Assembly (NCBI GenBank): GCA_026416515.1
Contig: JAOAEZ010000006.1
Span: 1-64,000 of the forward strand
Reading direction: 5' to 3'
DNA from: Hydrogenophilus sp.
GTDB taxonomy: Bacteria > Pseudomonadota > Gammaproteobacteria > Burkholderiales > Rhodocyclaceae
DNA: 64,000 nt
How positions within the stretch are numbered: the stretch's first letter is position 1; every line of letters starts with the position of its first letter. The notes under the pieces were generated by a model that was not told the origin of the DNA, did not search any database, and was given only the letters and a program-made list of their open reading frames with translations. Position numbers and translations under genes: made by a program. This document shows positions 8,220 through 18,553 of this stretch, one piece after another.

Positions 8220-9790
8220 CCCCCTTCGAAACTGAACTCAAGCTCTCGATCTTGCCGAAGGAGGCTCCCCGTCTCAAGCGCCACCCTCTTCTCGAATCGG
8301 CGGAAAAGCGCGTCGTTCACTACCTTACCCACTACTATGACACCGCTGAAGGGGTGCTCGCTCGCGCGGGGATCGCTGTGCGCCTACGGCAGGTACGGCG
8401 CCGTCTCTACCTCACCGTGAAGTGTTCTGCTCCAGAAACCTCAGGACTTAGCATCCGGCCTGAATGGGAAAATGAGTTCACACTCGACTCTGAAACGTCG
8501 GAATTTGATCCTACGGCTTGCTCTTGGCACTTTGTCACCGCTGAGGAGGTACGCGCCCTCCTCCAACAGCACAGCGCTCAACTTCTTCGGCGTTTTACCA
8601 CCCGCTTTACCCGTACCCAATGGTCCCTTACCCTCCCTGAAGGGAACTGTGAAATCGCGCTCGACCTGGGTCAAATCCTCGCCGGTGAGAATACCCTCCC
8701 CATTGCGGAACTCGAACTCGAAAGCCACGGAGCTCCCCCCATCGTCTTATACCGCCTGGCGCGAACCTTAGCGGAAGCAGTCGCCCTTTGGCCCGAACCG
8801 CGCTCGAAAGCCGAACGGGGCTTCTCGCTTCTCAACGGCAAAGCCAATGCTCCGATTAAATCCGCTCCTCCTCCCTGGACCCCTCGGCACACCATACTCG
8901 AAGCCTTTCTCATCGCCTGGCACGAATGTGTCGCCCAAGTCGGCGCCAATCTCACCATCTATCGCGATACCCAAGACCCGGAGGCCATTCATCAAATTCG
9001 GGTCGGACTGCGGCGAGCCCGCTCCCTTCTTCGTCTCTTTGCTCCGCTCCTTGGCAAAGAACAAGCCGAAACATGGCGTCTTGCCCTCTCCGAAGCAGCC
9101 TCCCATCTCTCCTCCAGCCGCGACCGGCATGTCCTTATTACTGAGCTGGTTGCCCCCTGTCGCGCCTCCTTTCCCCTTCTCAGCGATGAACTGGCAGCGC
9201 TCGAAAACTATCTCACCGTCACCACTCCCAAAGATGCTGCCCCCCCCTATGCAGCTATTGGTACCCTCTTTCTCGATGCCTCATTAGCCTGGACTCAGCT
9301 GACCGACCTCCCTAAAGCACGCAAACCCTTCGCCCCCTTTCTTGCCAAAAGAATGGAAGCCCTCCGTCGCCGTCTGCGGCGACGCCTCGCCGAGTGGGAC
9401 CAAGCCCCTGGGGACCCCCACCGCCGTCACCGGGTCCGCATTGCCCTAAAAGCCATTCGTTATACTCTCGAGTGGAGCTCGGAAGTGGTTCCCGCCAAAA
9501 CTCACCTCAAACAACTTACTCGTGCCAAGCGAGCCCTCGACCTTCTGGGAACTGCACAGGACTGGGTAGCTGCGGTTGAAACCCTTACCCCTCTCCTTGA
9601 CACGGCCCGTTCTGCCTCTATCTCGCGTCGGTTTGGTCTCTCTTCTGCCGGAATCGCCCTTGCTGCCGCTGTCGTTCTCGCCTGGAACCACCCTCGTGCT
9701 GTTCCGGATGCAGATCAAATGCGAGAAACTCTTGCCGACTGGTTTGATGAAGCCATCCCCATCAAAGGAGTCCACCATGACCCCGATTGA
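8216..9790 (+). CDS. CYTH-CHAD domain protein (inorganic triphosphatase type)
   Basis: The N-terminal CYTH domain starts with the metal/phosphate motif ETELKLSI (E-x-E-x-K form) and contains the paired Arg/Lys strands (VRLRQVRRRLYLTVK). CYTH proteins of this type hydrolyse inorganic triphosphate. From about residue 225 a helical CHAD domain follows, with conserved His and basic residues (EAIHQIRVGLRRARS, RHRVRIALKAIRYTLEW). CHAD domains are known to bind polyphosphate. Total 524 residues, the normal two-domain size. It is translationally coupled to glnE (ATGA) and overlaps sixA by 14 bases, with a good ribosome-binding site before each junction. Confidence 0.9.
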   Translation: MTPFETELKLSILPKEAPRLKRHPLLESAEKRVVHYLTHYYDTAEGVLARAGIAVRLRQVRRRLYLTVKCSAPETSGLSIRPEWENEFTLDSETSEFDPTACSWHFVTAEEVRALLQQHSAQLLRRFTTRFTRTQWSLTLPEGNCEIALDLGQILAGENTLPIAELELESHGAPPIVLYRLARTLAEAVALWPEPRSKAERGFSLLNGKANAPIKSAPPPWTPRHTILEAFLIAWHECVAQVGANLTIYRDTQDPEAIHQIRVGLRRARSLLRLFAPLLGKEQAETWRLALSEAASHLSSSRDRHVLITELVAPCRASFPLLSDELAALENYLTVTTPKDAAPPYAAIGTLFLDASLAWTQLTDLPKARKPFAPFLAKRMEALRRRLRRRLAEWDQAPGDPHRRHRVRIALKAIRYTLEWSSEVVPAKTHLKQLTRAKRALDLLGTAQDWVAAVETLTPLLDTARSASISRRFGLSSAGIALAAAVVLAWNHPRAVPDADQMRETLADWFDEAIPIKGVHHDPD

Positions 9791-10244
9791 CTTGCTTCTC
9801 TGGCGTCACGCCGAAGCCGAGTCGGGCACTGACGACCTAGCCCGTCCCCTCACTGAAGAAGGAAAAGCTCAAGCAAAGCGCGTCGCCGCATGGCTCACGC
9901 GGTATGCCCCCAAAAAGCTTCGTCTCATCGCCTCTCCAGCGCTTCGCAGTCAGCAAACGCTCGCAGCGTATAATTCCCGCTACGAAATCAACGACGCGAT
10001 CGCTCCCGATACCACCGTCGGGCGGGTGCTTACCCTCCTCGGTTGGCCCGAACCCAAGGAATCTTTTCTAATTGTTGGTCATCAACCCTGGATCGGTCAA
10101 ACAGCTGCTTATCTCCTCACCCAATCGCCCCTTCCGTGGTCGTTTCCACGAGCAAGTCTCTGGTGGTTTCGAATTCGTTCCCATCACGCTTACCCGGTAC
10201 AACTGCGTACTGTCATCCACCCTGATCTCACCGACCTCTCCTAA
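9777..10244 (+). CDS. sixA: SixA-type phosphohistidine phosphatase
   Basis: A 155-residue member of the histidine phosphatase (phosphoglycerate mutase-like) superfamily. The catalytic RHG-type motif is LLWRHAEAE at the N-terminus, and the second catalytic His lies in VGHQPWIGQ. SixA enzymes remove phosphate from phosphohistidine, for example on NPr of the nitrogen phosphotransferase system. The start was chosen from AAAGGAG seven bases upstream, inside the end of the CYTH-CHAD gene; earlier in-frame codons belong to that gene's shadow. The coupling to glnE and CYTH-CHAD is notable. Confidence 0.87.
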   Translation: MTPIDLLLWRHAEAESGTDDLARPLTEEGKAQAKRVAAWLTRYAPKKLRLIASPALRSQQTLAAYNSRYEINDAIAPDTTVGRVLTLLGWPEPKESFLIVGHQPWIGQTAAYLLTQSPLPWSFPRASLWWFRIRSHHAYPVQLRTVIHPDLTDLS

Positions 10245-10309
10245 CGGCTCCTGATGGAAAAGAGAATCGTTTTTTGTTAGAATTTCATTATCTCATCTGG
10301 AACCATGCG

Positions 10310-10738
10310 ATGGAACCCAATCACACCCTGCGCGACGCTGGTCTGAAAACCACTTATCCTCGTCTTAAGATTCTCGAGCTCTTTTCCGCGCAGGGGGGTC
10401 GGCATCTCTCTGCCGACGAAATCTACCGTCAGCTCCGCGATCAAGGTGTCGACTTAGGACTTGCAACGGTCTATCGAGTCCTCACCCAATTTGAACAAGC
10501 GGGGGTTCTACTCAAGCACTATTTTGACGGCCACAAAGCGGTCTACGAGCTTACTCCCTCCCGTCACCACGACCATCTCCTCTGTCTGGATTGTGGGCAA
10601 ATCATTGAATTCAGCGACGATGCCATCGAAGCGCGCCAGCGGGCTATTGCGGAGACCCTCGGTTTTTCCCTTCAAGGGCACGCGCTCTCTCTCTACGGTC
10701 GCTGCACCAAACCCGACTGTCCCCGCCGGCCGCGTTGA
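10310..10738 (+). CDS. fur: Ferric uptake regulator Fur
   Basis: Fur is the Fe(II)-dependent repressor of iron uptake. The 142-residue protein has the winged-helix region LSADEIYRQL...LGLATVYRVLTQFE, the metal-binding HHDHLLCLDCG segment, and a second Cys pair near the C-terminus (CTKPDC). The ATG at 10310 fits the family N-terminus (MEPNHTLRDAGLKTTYPR); an upstream TTG adds a non-family extension. A TAGAAT hexamer at 10278-10283 is a possible -10 box. Located directly after sixA. Confidence 0.95.
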   Translation: MEPNHTLRDAGLKTTYPRLKILELFSAQGGRHLSADEIYRQLRDQGVDLGLATVYRVLTQFEQAGVLLKHYFDGHKAVYELTPSRHHDHLLCLDCGQIIEFSDDAIEARQRAIAETLGFSLQGHALSLYGRCTKPDCPRRPR

Positions 10739-10762
10739 AGTCTTTTTCCCTCCCTCCTCTCC

Positions 10763-13700
10763 ATGCAATCACCCGCTCTATACCCGATGCCGCAGCTTTC
10801 TTTCCTATTGCTCATCCTTTTTGCGTTTTCTGCGCCTTTCGGTTTAGAGCCGCTCTTCGCCTCCTCCCTCCCTTCTAGCCCCCTTGGGACGGAGAGCTCT
10901 CCATCGACCTCCTTTTCCCCCTCCCCCTCTGCCGAGGCTCAAACTCCTTCCTCCCTGGAGCCCTTGCGAGCCAAGCTCGAATCGTTCAAAGCGGAGTGGC
11001 AAAAGCAACGGCAACTCTACGAAACTCTCATGGAAACAGCAGAGCGCATGCGCAAATCGCTTGAAAAAGAACCCAAACCTCCCCTTGCCCGCACCTACGA
11101 ACGCCTCCTTCAGATCGACCCATCAGAAGCCCGAAACTACCTAGAAAACCAAGAAGCGCAGCTCCTCGCCGAACGCGCCCGTTGGCAAGGGGAACGCACA
11201 GCGCTCCTTCACCCCCCTGACCCCACCTTCCCCTCTGAGCTCACCGCGCTCCTCTCCGCCTCCCTCTCCGCCCTCAACGCCCGTGACCCTCAACTTCGCA
11301 TCCTTGCGTTGGAACGCGACGAAGCCCAACGGCTCTGGGACCAGCTCCAAACCGCTATCTCTCGCGCCCATGCTGCCCAACGAGCGCTCGCCGATGCCCA
11401 CCTCACTCGCATCGACGCCCTTCTCGCTGAAATCGAGCAACTTCGTGCGCGCGCCCCCCTTTCCCTCTCCGCAGAAAGCGATCCTACCTCCCCCTTTCGG
11501 CAGCAACTCGCGCAAAAAAGCGCCCAAATCGAAACCCTACAAAAGAGCGCCCAGGATTTGATACACGCGCGGCAAGCCCTCGAAGAGACCCTTCAGCAAC
11601 TCGAAACGCGCGCGCAACAACATGAAGGTGCTTCTCCCCTTCTCGCCCATCAACTCCGTCAACTCAAAACCCATCTCCTTGAACACGACCAACTTGCCCG
11701 TCGCGCCACCGCTGACGCCCAGCAAGCCCTCCGCGACTGGCAACGTCTTGAACTCCAGCTCCTGCAAACTCAACCCCGTTCACCATCCCCGCCCCTCTTC
11801 AAAACCCTTCCCTCTTCTCCTGAGCACTCCCTGGACCCTCAAAACGATCTTCCTGCTTCCTCTGCTCTGGAGACCCATTTCAACGCCCTCCGCCCGCTCT
11901 TCACTCAGGCAGCTGCCAATCTCGACGCTGCCGCCGCCATCAGTCGGCAATTCGCGCGTTCTGCTTTAGACCGGATCGAAGCCAAACTCCTCTGGGCGCC
12001 CACGGCGCTTCCCTTTTGGCAAACCGCTCTCGACGAACTTCGCTGGCTTCTCCTTCGTCTGATAGACGCACTCACCGTCCCCCTCGTCTCTCCTCCTCTC
12101 CCTGACCTTCTTCTCATCCTCTTTCTTCTACTCACCCTTTTTATCTGGTGGCGTACCAAAACCGCTGTCGACCGTCGGTATCGAGAAGCCATCTCCCTTC
12201 TCGCCATCGCCCGCCACCCTCTTCTCTACCTTCAGCTTATCCTCCTCGCCGCTTGGCGTACTCTCCACTTTCCCCTCATTCTCTTTACCCTCTCGCGCCT
12301 CCTCACCGCCACTCCCCACGACGCCACCATTGGCCTCAGCCACGGTCTCATCGGGGCCACTGTGAGTCTCTGGAACATCTCCTTTTGGCGGACCCTCTTT
12401 ACCGACCACGGTGGCATCCTCCAACACCGTCTTGCCTTCACCTTGGACGAAATCGGCGCCATTGCCCGCCCTTTTCGCTGGCTGCAAATCGGTGCGATTC
12501 TCTGGAGCCTCATCATCGGGATCGCCACCACTGCTGCGATCCCCAGTGGGGTTACCCCTGAGCGCAGCGCGCTTCTACTCGCTGCTCTTTGGCTCACCCT
12601 CAATCTCGCTGTACTCTTCTCCCCCTTTATCCGCCACTTTTTCCCTTCACCTCCCCAGCGTTTCCTTCTTCTCCTCACTCTCCTCCTCGTTCCTTTAGGA
12701 ACCCTCCTTCTCTTTCTCTTCGGTTTTCTTTATGCGGCGCAAGCCATTCTCACCGCCTACTGGCAAACCCTCTGGCTCACCCTTGCCCTTCTCTTTCTTT
12801 ACGATCTCCTTTTAGCCATCTCCACTCGTCCCCTCTCTCCCGCTCCCTCTCCCCCTTCTATCTCCCCAGGGCCTCACCCCTCTCCCTCTCTTTCATCCCC
12901 TCCTGAAACGACCGATTCTCCCTCGGAATCCTCTTCTCCCAAACGCTTCAACCCATCCCCTCTTCTCTCCCTTACCCTCTCTCTCCTCTGGTTCCTTCTC
13001 CTCTATACGCTCTGGCACCCGATTCTCCCTGCTCTCGCCCAACTCGACCACTGGATTCTCTGGGAAACCGCGCTCGGCCCCACCACCATTCGGGTTACCC
13101 TCGCTGATCTCCTCGCGGTGGCGGGCGTTGCGCTCTTCTTGACGGCGCTCATCCGTCACCTTCCCCCCCTTCTAGAACCCCTTCTCAACCGTGCTCCTCT
13201 CGACGCTGGTGGCCGCTACGCCGTTCTCGCTCTCACCCGTTATACCCTCGCCGCCATTGGTGTTATTTGGATTCTCAATCGGCTCGGCATGCCCTGGTCG
13301 CAACTTCAATGGCTCGTCGCCGCCCTCACCGTCGGCCTGGGCTTTGGTCTCCAAGAGATCGTCGCCAACTTTATCTCCGGTCTTATCCTCCTCTTTGAAC
13401 GCCCTGTCCGGGTCGGTGACGTCGTCACCATTCAAGGCAACACCGGGGTCATCAAACGGATCACCATTCGCGCTACCATCATCGAAACCAGCGACAAACA
13501 AGAGGTCCTTATTCCCAACAAAGCCATTCTCACGGGCAACGTCACCAACTGGACCCTTTCCGACCAGCAAGCCCGAATTACGATCCCTATCGGTCTTCCC
13601 TATGGTACCGACATCGAACAAGCGGCGGAGCTTCTTCTCGCTGTCGTCCGCAACCACCCCAACATTCTTCCCGATCCTCCCCCCACCGTCGCTTTCCTCC

Positions 13701-14041
13701 AGTTTGGTCCGAACAGCATCGACCTAGAACTCCGCTGCACGGTAAACGAACTCAACCGTCGCACCCAAACGCGCACTGAACTCGCCCGCCTAATCCTCGA
13801 TGCGCTCACGCGGGCGGGAATTGAGATCCCTCGCCCTCAACAAGACCTCTACATCAAAGCCTTTCCTCCCCTCCCCGCTGCTTTTTCATATCCCTTCGCC
13901 CTCGCCTCCTCTCCCTCTCACTCCTCCTCAGAAGCCAACTCGGCGAAAACCTCCTCTGCTGCGGTCACTGTCTCTTCGATCACCTCCTCTCCGTGCGCCG
14001 CAGAGACAAATCCAGCCTCAAACGCCGACGGAGCGAAATAG
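10763..14041 (+). CDS. MscK/KefA-type mechanosensitive channel
   Basis: A 1092-residue protein with an N-terminal signal sequence and a long charged coiled-coil periplasmic region (about residues 60-400). Many membrane helices follow (about 430-820), then a C-terminal MscS domain containing [19 protein letters not shown] and [17 protein letters not shown]. This is the architecture of the large K+-regulated MscS relatives that open on osmotic downshock. A Pro/Ser-rich loop is encoded at about 12825-12955. The 3' end overlaps the convergent hemL by 124 bases, and the last 50 residues are low-complexity. The first Met (10763) or Met9 (10787) could be the start. Confidence 0.88.
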   Translation: MQSPALYPMPQLSFLLLILFAFSAPFGLEPLFASSLPSSPLGTESSPSTSFSPSPSAEAQTPSSLEPLRAKLESFKAEWQKQRQLYETLMETAERMRKSLEKEPKPPLARTYERLLQIDPSEARNYLENQEAQLLAERARWQGERTALLHPPDPTFPSELTALLSASLSALNARDPQLRILALERDEAQRLWDQLQTAISRAHAAQRALADAHLTRIDALLAEIEQLRARAPLSLSAESDPTSPFRQQLAQKSAQIETLQKSAQDLIHARQALEETLQQLETRAQQHEGASPLLAHQLRQLKTHLLEHDQLARRATADAQQALRDWQRLELQLLQTQPRSPSPPLFKTLPSSPEHSLDPQNDLPASSALETHFNALRPLFTQAAANLDAAAAISRQFARSALDRIEAKLLWAPTALPFWQTALDELRWLLLRLIDALTVPLVSPPLPDLLLILFLLLTLFIWWRTKTAVDRRYREAISLLAIARHPLLYLQLILLAAWRTLHFPLILFTLSRLLTATPHDATIGLSHGLIGATVSLWNISFWRTLFTDHGGILQHRLAFTLDEIGAIARPFRWLQIGAILWSLIIGIATTAAIPSGVTPERSALLLAALWLTLNLAVLFSPFIRHFFPSPPQRFLLLLTLLLVPLGTLLLFLFGFLYAAQAILTAYWQTLWLTLALLFLYDLLLAISTRPLSPAPSPPSISPGPHPSPSLSSPPETTDSPSESSSPKRFNPSPLLSLTLSLLWFLLLYTLWHPILPALAQLDHWILWETALGPTTIRVTLADLLAVAGVALFLTALIRHLPPLLEPLLNRAPLDAGGRYAVLALTRYTLAAIGVIWILNRLGMPWSQLQWLVAALTVGLGFGLQEIVANFISGLILLFERPVRVGDVVTIQGNTGVIKRITIRATIIETSDKQEVLIPNKAILTGNVTNWTLSDQQARITIPIGLPYGTDIEQAAELLLAVVRNHPNILPDPPPTVAFLQFGPNSIDLELRCTVNELNRRTQTRTELARLILDALTRAGIEIPRPQQDLYIKAFPPLPAAFSYPFALASSPSHSSSEANSAKTSSAAVTVSSITSSPCAAETNPASNADGAK

Positions 14042-15216
14042 AATCCTCTCGCCAACATCGCGTGGAAAAAGCGGCGAAACTGAGCGACGTTGCTCCCGAC
14101 CACCTCCTGGAATGATCGAGGGACGGTCGGTGAAAAGTAAATCCCGAACATTCCCCCCACCCAATCGCTCGTAAACGCCACACCGCCCCTTCTGGCCGCT
14201 TCCTTGAGGCCCTCTGCCAACCGCCTGGTTCGCTCCGCCAACCGTTCGAAAAACCCCGGCTCGGAGACCAGCTCCAGCGCTGCTAAACCGGCTGCCACGG
14301 CCACCGGCGAACCCGAAAGGGTTCCTGCCTGATACACAGCGCCCAGTGGAGCCAATTCCTCCATCAACTCTCGTCGGCCGCCAAATGCGGCCAGCGGCAT
14401 TCCCCCCCCGATCACCTTACCCAATGTAGTCAAATCGGGCACCACCCCGTACAACCCCTGTGCTCCCTGCAGTCCCACTCGGAATCCTGTCATCACCTCA
14501 TCGAAGATCAACACGCTCCCGTAGCGAGTACACAACCGCCGCAATCCTTCCAAGAACCCCTCCTGCGGCTTTATCAAATTCATATTGCCCGCGATCGGCT
14601 CCACGATCACCGCGGCGATTCGTTCTCCATGTTCGGCAAATACCCTCTCCACCCCTGCCGAATCGTTGTACTCCAACACCAACGTCTCCTGGGCCACTGC
14701 TGCGGGTACCCCTGCCGAACTTGGATGGCCGAACGTCAGGGCCCCTGACCCTGCCTTCACCAACAATCCATCCACATGGCCGTGGTAGCATCCTTCGAAC
14801 TTCACCACCAAGCTTCGGCCGGTCACCCCCCGCGCCAAGCGCACGGCGCTCATCGTCGCCTCGGTTCCCGAGCTCACCAACCGCACCCTCTCCAACGACG
14901 GCAGCAACGACTGCAACCGTTCCGCAAACAGTACCTCTCGTACCGTAGGCGCCCCAAACGACAATCCGTCGCGCGCTGCCTCCTGCACGGCGGCCACGAT
15001 CCGCGGATGGGCATGGCCGGCGATAGCGGGGCCCCACGACCCCACGAAATCGACATAGCGCCTCTCACTCTCATCCCACACAAAAGGCCCCTCTGCTCGG
15101 CGGATGAAACGCGGCACGCCTCCCACCGCCCGGAAAGCGCGCACTGGCGAATTTACCCCACCCGGGATCACCGCTGTAGCGCGGCGCCACCAAACCTCGT
15201 TGCGATCCTCGCTCAT
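13918..15216 (-). CDS. hemL: Glutamate-1-semialdehyde 2,1-aminomutase
   Basis: HemL makes 5-aminolevulinate for heme, siroheme and B12 by the C5 pathway. The PLP-binding lysine lies in [17 protein letters not shown], and the family signature [16 protein letters not shown] is near the N-terminus. The 432-residue length is typical. The ATG at 15216 was chosen because it matches the family start ([10 protein letters not shown]) and overlaps the thiE stop as ATGA (15213-15216). Its last 124 bases are antisense to the end of the mechanosensitive channel gene. Confidence 0.97.
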   Translation of the reverse strand: MSEDRNEVWWRRATAVIPGGVNSPVRAFRAVGGVPRFIRRAEGPFVWDESERRYVDFVGSWGPAIAGHAHPRIVAAVQEAARDGLSFGAPTVREVLFAERLQSLLPSLERVRLVSSGTEATMSAVRLARGVTGRSLVVKFEGCYHGHVDGLLVKAGSGALTFGHPSSAGVPAAVAQETLVLEYNDSAGVERVFAEHGERIAAVIVEPIAGNMNLIKPQEGFLEGLRRLCTRYGSVLIFDEVMTGFRVGLQGAQGLYGVVPDLTTLGKVIGGGMPLAAFGGRRELMEELAPLGAVYQAGTLSGSPVAVAAGLAALELVSEPGFFERLAERTRRLAEGLKEAARRGGVAFTSDWVGGMFGIYFSPTVPRSFQEVVGSNVAQFRRFFHAMLARGFYFAPSAFEAGFVSAAHGEEVIEETVTAAEEVFAELASEEE

Positions 15217-15875
15217 CGCTCTTCTCTCCCCGATCTCTCCTCTCTCCCGCGCAATCGATCGATTGTCGTTCGCCATCGCCGCGCTCGTTCCGCCACCTCT
15301 TCGCTCTCCCCTGTAAACACATCGCCGATCACCGCCACTCCGTCGGCCCCGGCAGCCACCACCTCTGCCGCTCGTTCTGCGGTCACCCCCCCGATGGCCA
15401 CCCGCAGCGCTCTCAACGTTTCGGCTGACGTCAAAAGCGACAATGGAGCGTGTCGTGCCTCTGGTTTCGTCCCAGAGGCGAAGAAAGCCCCGAACGCAAC
15501 GTAATCCGCCCCTTCCTCCACTGCCTCCCTCGCTCGGTTCCACGAATCGTAGCAACTCGCCCCCACCACCCGCTCTGGTCCCAGTCGCTGTCGGGCTACG
15601 GTCACTGGCTCATCCTCCTGTCCCACATGGACTCCTCCCCCCAATGCCACTGCCAAATCGACATCATCGTTGATTACCAACAAAGCCCCCCTCTCAGCGG
15701 CTACCTCAGCCAGCCACTCCCCCCACCTCCACCGCTGGCGACGCTCTATCGCCTTATTGCGCAACTGCACCCAATCAGGGCCTGCTGTCAAAGCGGCGCT
15801 CACTCGTTCTCGCCAACGGCCGAAATCTCGATCATCGGGTGTAATCAAATACCAAAATGGTATCGTCGGCTTCAT
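15213..15875 (-). CDS. thiE: Thiamine phosphate synthase
   Basis: ThiE joins the pyrimidine and thiazole phosphates into thiamine phosphate. Family motifs are present: [48 protein letters not shown] and [24 protein letters not shown]. The start is ATG at 15875 ([15 protein letters not shown], 220 aa) or the in-frame ATG at 15881. The latter would sit right at the predicted transcription start, as the -10 box is 15888-15893. The gene is coupled to hemL by an ATGA overlap. No TPP riboswitch fits in the few upstream bases. Confidence 0.93.
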   Translation of the reverse strand: MKPTIPFWYLITPDDRDFGRWRERVSAALTAGPDWVQLRNKAIERRQRWRWGEWLAEVAAERGALLVINDDVDLAVALGGGVHVGQEDEPVTVARQRLGPERVVGASCYDSWNRAREAVEEGADYVAFGAFFASGTKPEARHAPLSLLTSAETLRALRVAIGGVTAERAAEVVAAGADGVAVIGDVFTGESEEVAERARRWRTTIDRLRGREERSGREER

Positions 15876-15887
15876 AACCATACTCCG

Positions 15888-15895
15888 ATTATAAT
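15888..15895. promoter_or_regulatory. Shared, nearly palindromic -10 element between thiE and the ABC exporter
   Basis: ATTATAAT reads TATAAT on both strands (minus 15888-15893, plus 15890-15895). It lies 12 bases from the thiE start and 28 bases from the divergent exporter start. No consensus -35 box is seen at 17 bases on either side. One element may serve both directions; this is inferred. Confidence 0.4.
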
Positions 15896-15923
15896 TCACC
15901 CCGCTCTCTCCGATAGATCTCCT

Positions 15924-17783
15924 ATGATCCCAGCGGCCCGATCTTCTCCTGTCGACCTCACTGACCTTCCCCTCACGCCCCGCGACTGGCGCAATACCCT
16001 CTTGCGGCTTTTTACCCATCTCGCCCCTTATCGCCTTCGAATTCTTCTCGGTTTTGCGGCGCTCATCGCTGCCAAAGCAGCCCTTGTCGCCACTCCCCTG
16101 CTCCTCAAAACTCTAATCGACACGCTCGCCTATCGCACTCCCTCTCCCGCCCCCTCTCTTCACCCCCTTCCTCTTGGGGCGCTTGCGCTGGTCGTTGCCT
16201 ATGGATCGGCGCGCGCCATGGTCTCTCTCTTCACAGAACTGCGGGAAATTCTCTTTGCCCGGGTAGTTCAATCTCTCTCCCGGCAGCTCTCGCTCGACGT
16301 TTTTCACCATCTTCTGCACCTCTCCCTTCGCTTTCACCTCGAACGGCAAACAGGGGGGCTCTCCCGCGACATCGAACGTGGCACACGAGCGGTAGGAACC
16401 TTTATCAACCTCACCATCTTTTCCATACTTCCCACCCTCATCGAACTTCTCATGGTCCTTGCGCTCCTTTTCACCCTCTACCGTCCCCTCTACGGTCTCA
16501 TCGTCGCCGTTACCCTCTTTTTCTACATCCTCTACACCGTTCTCATCACCAACTGGCGCACGCACCTTCGCCGTCACCTCAATCGGCTAGATGCCCAAAC
16601 CCACACCCGCGCCATTGACGCCCTACTCAACTATGAAACCGTCAAATACTTTAACAATGAAACCTACGAACAGCAGCGTTATGATCAAGACCTAGCGCGC
16701 TGGCAACAAATAGCCATTAAAAACCAATACTCCCTTTCCCTCCTCAACGTCGGGCAAGCCTTCATCATTGCGGCGGGTGTTACCCTCATGCTTTTTTTAG
16801 CGGTCCACGAAATCGAGCAAGGTCGCCTCACCGTGGGAGACCTCGTGCTCATGAACGGTGTTATGCTGCAGCTCTATATGCCCCTCAATTTCTTAGGGGT
16901 TGTTTACCGCGAAATCCGTCAAAGCCTCGTCGACCTCGAGCGCCTCTTTGCCCTTCTCGCCATCAAGCCGGAAATCCGTGATCCCATTACCCCCAAACCC
17001 CTCCCCTCTCCCCCTTTAGCGATCGAATTCGACCGCGTCCGATTCGCCTATGACCCGCGTCGGCCGATACTCGACGACTTTACACTCACTATCCCCGCCG
17101 GCAAAACGGTCGCGGTAGTTGGTCCTTCGGGCGCGGGCAAGTCGACGCTCGTTCGGCTTCTTTTCCGTTTCTATGACGTCACCGGTGGTGCCATTCGGAT
17201 CGGCGGAATCGACATTCGGGAACTCTCGCAACTGCAATTACGGCGGGCGATCGGCATTGTTCCGCAAGACACGGTCCTCTTCAATGACACCCTTGAATAC
17301 AACATCCGCTATGGGCGGCCGGAAGTCACTGATGCCGAACTCTGGGCGGCGATTCGCGCTGCTCGTCTTGACCAACTCATTGCCCGTCTCCCCGATGGTC
17401 TCAACACGCTTGTCGGCGAACGCGGCCTCAAACTCTCTGGAGGCGAAAAGCAGCGAGTGGCGATTGCCCGAGTTTTTCTCAAAAATCCTCCCATTCTCAT
17501 CCTTGACGAAGCCACCTCGGCGTTGGACACCGCCACCGAACGCGACATTCAAAGCGAGCTCGCCGCCGCTCGGGCGGGCCGCACTACTCTTATGATTGCG
17601 CATCGTCTCTCCACTGTTCGCGACGCCGATGAAATCGTCGTCCTCGACCATGGCCAAATCATCGAACGGGGCACTCACGAAACGCTTCTGGCCCGGGGTG
17701 GTCGTTACGCGGAACTCTGGGCCAAACAAAGTGAAAACTCCTCCTCTCCTCCCCCCACTCCTCCTCTCTCGTTTTCTCCCTAA
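15924..17783 (+). CDS. Atm1/ABCB7-type ABC exporter
   Basis: A 619-residue half-transporter with six membrane helices fused to an ATPase domain. Walker A is GPSGAGKSTL near residue 400, the signature is LSGGEKQRVAIAR near 504, and Walker B is ILILDEATSALD. The segment NYETVKYFNNETYEQQRYDQ and GGLSRDIERGTRAVGTF in the membrane domain are characteristic of the Atm1/ABCB7/HMT1 group. That group exports glutathione-linked sulfur or metal conjugates and supports Fe-S or heavy-metal homeostasis. The ATG at 15924 gives a normal family N-terminus. The substrate is not determinable from sequence alone. Confidence 0.92.
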   Translation: MIPAARSSPVDLTDLPLTPRDWRNTLLRLFTHLAPYRLRILLGFAALIAAKAALVATPLLLKTLIDTLAYRTPSPAPSLHPLPLGALALVVAYGSARAMVSLFTELREILFARVVQSLSRQLSLDVFHHLLHLSLRFHLERQTGGLSRDIERGTRAVGTFINLTIFSILPTLIELLMVLALLFTLYRPLYGLIVAVTLFFYILYTVLITNWRTHLRRHLNRLDAQTHTRAIDALLNYETVKYFNNETYEQQRYDQDLARWQQIAIKNQYSLSLLNVGQAFIIAAGVTLMLFLAVHEIEQGRLTVGDLVLMNGVMLQLYMPLNFLGVVYREIRQSLVDLERLFALLAIKPEIRDPITPKPLPSPPLAIEFDRVRFAYDPRRPILDDFTLTIPAGKTVAVVGPSGAGKSTLVRLLFRFYDVTGGAIRIGGIDIRELSQLQLRRAIGIVPQDTVLFNDTLEYNIRYGRPEVTDAELWAAIRAARLDQLIARLPDGLNTLVGERGLKLSGGEKQRVAIARVFLKNPPILILDEATSALDTATERDIQSELAAARAGRTTLMIAHRLSTVRDADEIVVLDHGQIIERGTHETLLARGGRYAELWAKQSENSSSPPPTPPLSFSP

Positions 17784-17845
17784 AGTCGCCGATATTGGTA
17801 TGATAATTGCTGAAGAAATAAAAACTCCTTTTTCGAGGAAGGCTC

Positions 17846-18553
17846 ATGAAGCGAATCGCTGTCCTTCAATTTGCCCCGCTCGAAGGTCCCGGGTACTTCA
17901 GCTCTTTCATCGCTGCCCGAGGAGGGACCACCCACCTCATTGCCCTCTACGCCGGCGATCCTCTCCCCACTGATCCTACTGCCTATGATGGGTGGTGTCT
18001 CATGGGTGGGCCGATGAGCGTCAACGACCCTCTCCCTTGGATTCCCCCTCTCCTCACCCTCATTCGTCGTGCTGTAGAAAGCGGTATTCCGGTAATCGGC
18101 CACTGCCTAGGGGGGCAGCTCCTTGCCAAAGCCCTTGGTGCCTCGGTAGCACCGAACCCCACCAAAGAGATTGGCTGGGGAGAAGTCTGGGTCACGGATC
18201 CCGACGCTGCCCGCCCTTGGCTTGGAGACCTTGAGCGTTTCACTGCTTTTCACTGGCATGGCGAGACCTTCTCCATCCCCCCCTCTGCCAAATGCTGGCT
18301 CACCAGTCGCTTTTGTGCTCATCAAGCCTTTTCTATCGGTCCTCACCTTGGGTTACAATGTCATGTAGAGATGACCGAAGCGATGATCGCCGACTGGTGT
18401 CGGGAATGGGCTGCTGAAAACGCTCCTGTCAGCGAAGCGGTAGCCCCTCCCGATCGCATTCTCGCCCAAACACCGGATTTTCTTCCTCAACTGCGGGCGG
18501 TTGCGGATCGCCTTTATACTGCCTGGTGGCGAGGGGTTCTTCATGAGCGGTGA
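17846..18553 (+). CDS. Class I glutamine amidotransferase-like protein
   Basis: A 235-residue stand-alone glutamine amidotransferase domain. The nucleophile elbow GHCLGGQ holds the catalytic Cys near residue 86, and the catalytic His-Glu pair is likely in LQCHVEMTE near residue 171. It resembles GMP-synthase-like amidotransferases that hydrolyse glutamine or gamma-glutamyl compounds; no partner synthetase is adjacent. A ribosome-binding site (GAGGAAGG) precedes the ATG. The 3' end overlaps the EAL gene by 11 bases. Confidence 0.85.
   Translation: MKRIAVLQFAPLEGPGYFSSFIAARGGTTHLIALYAGDPLPTDPTAYDGWCLMGGPMSVNDPLPWIPPLLTLIRRAVESGIPVIGHCLGGQLLAKALGASVAPNPTKEIGWGEVWVTDPDAARPWLGDLERFTAFHWHGETFSIPPSAKCWLTSRFCAHQAFSIGPHLGLQCHVEMTEAMIADWCREWAAENAPVSEAVAPPDRILAQTPDFLPQLRAVADRLYTAWWRGVLHER

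Noticed and set aside
15876..15923. TPP riboswitch upstream of thiE
   Set aside because: Only about 48 bases separate the divergent genes and no THI-box sequence is present.
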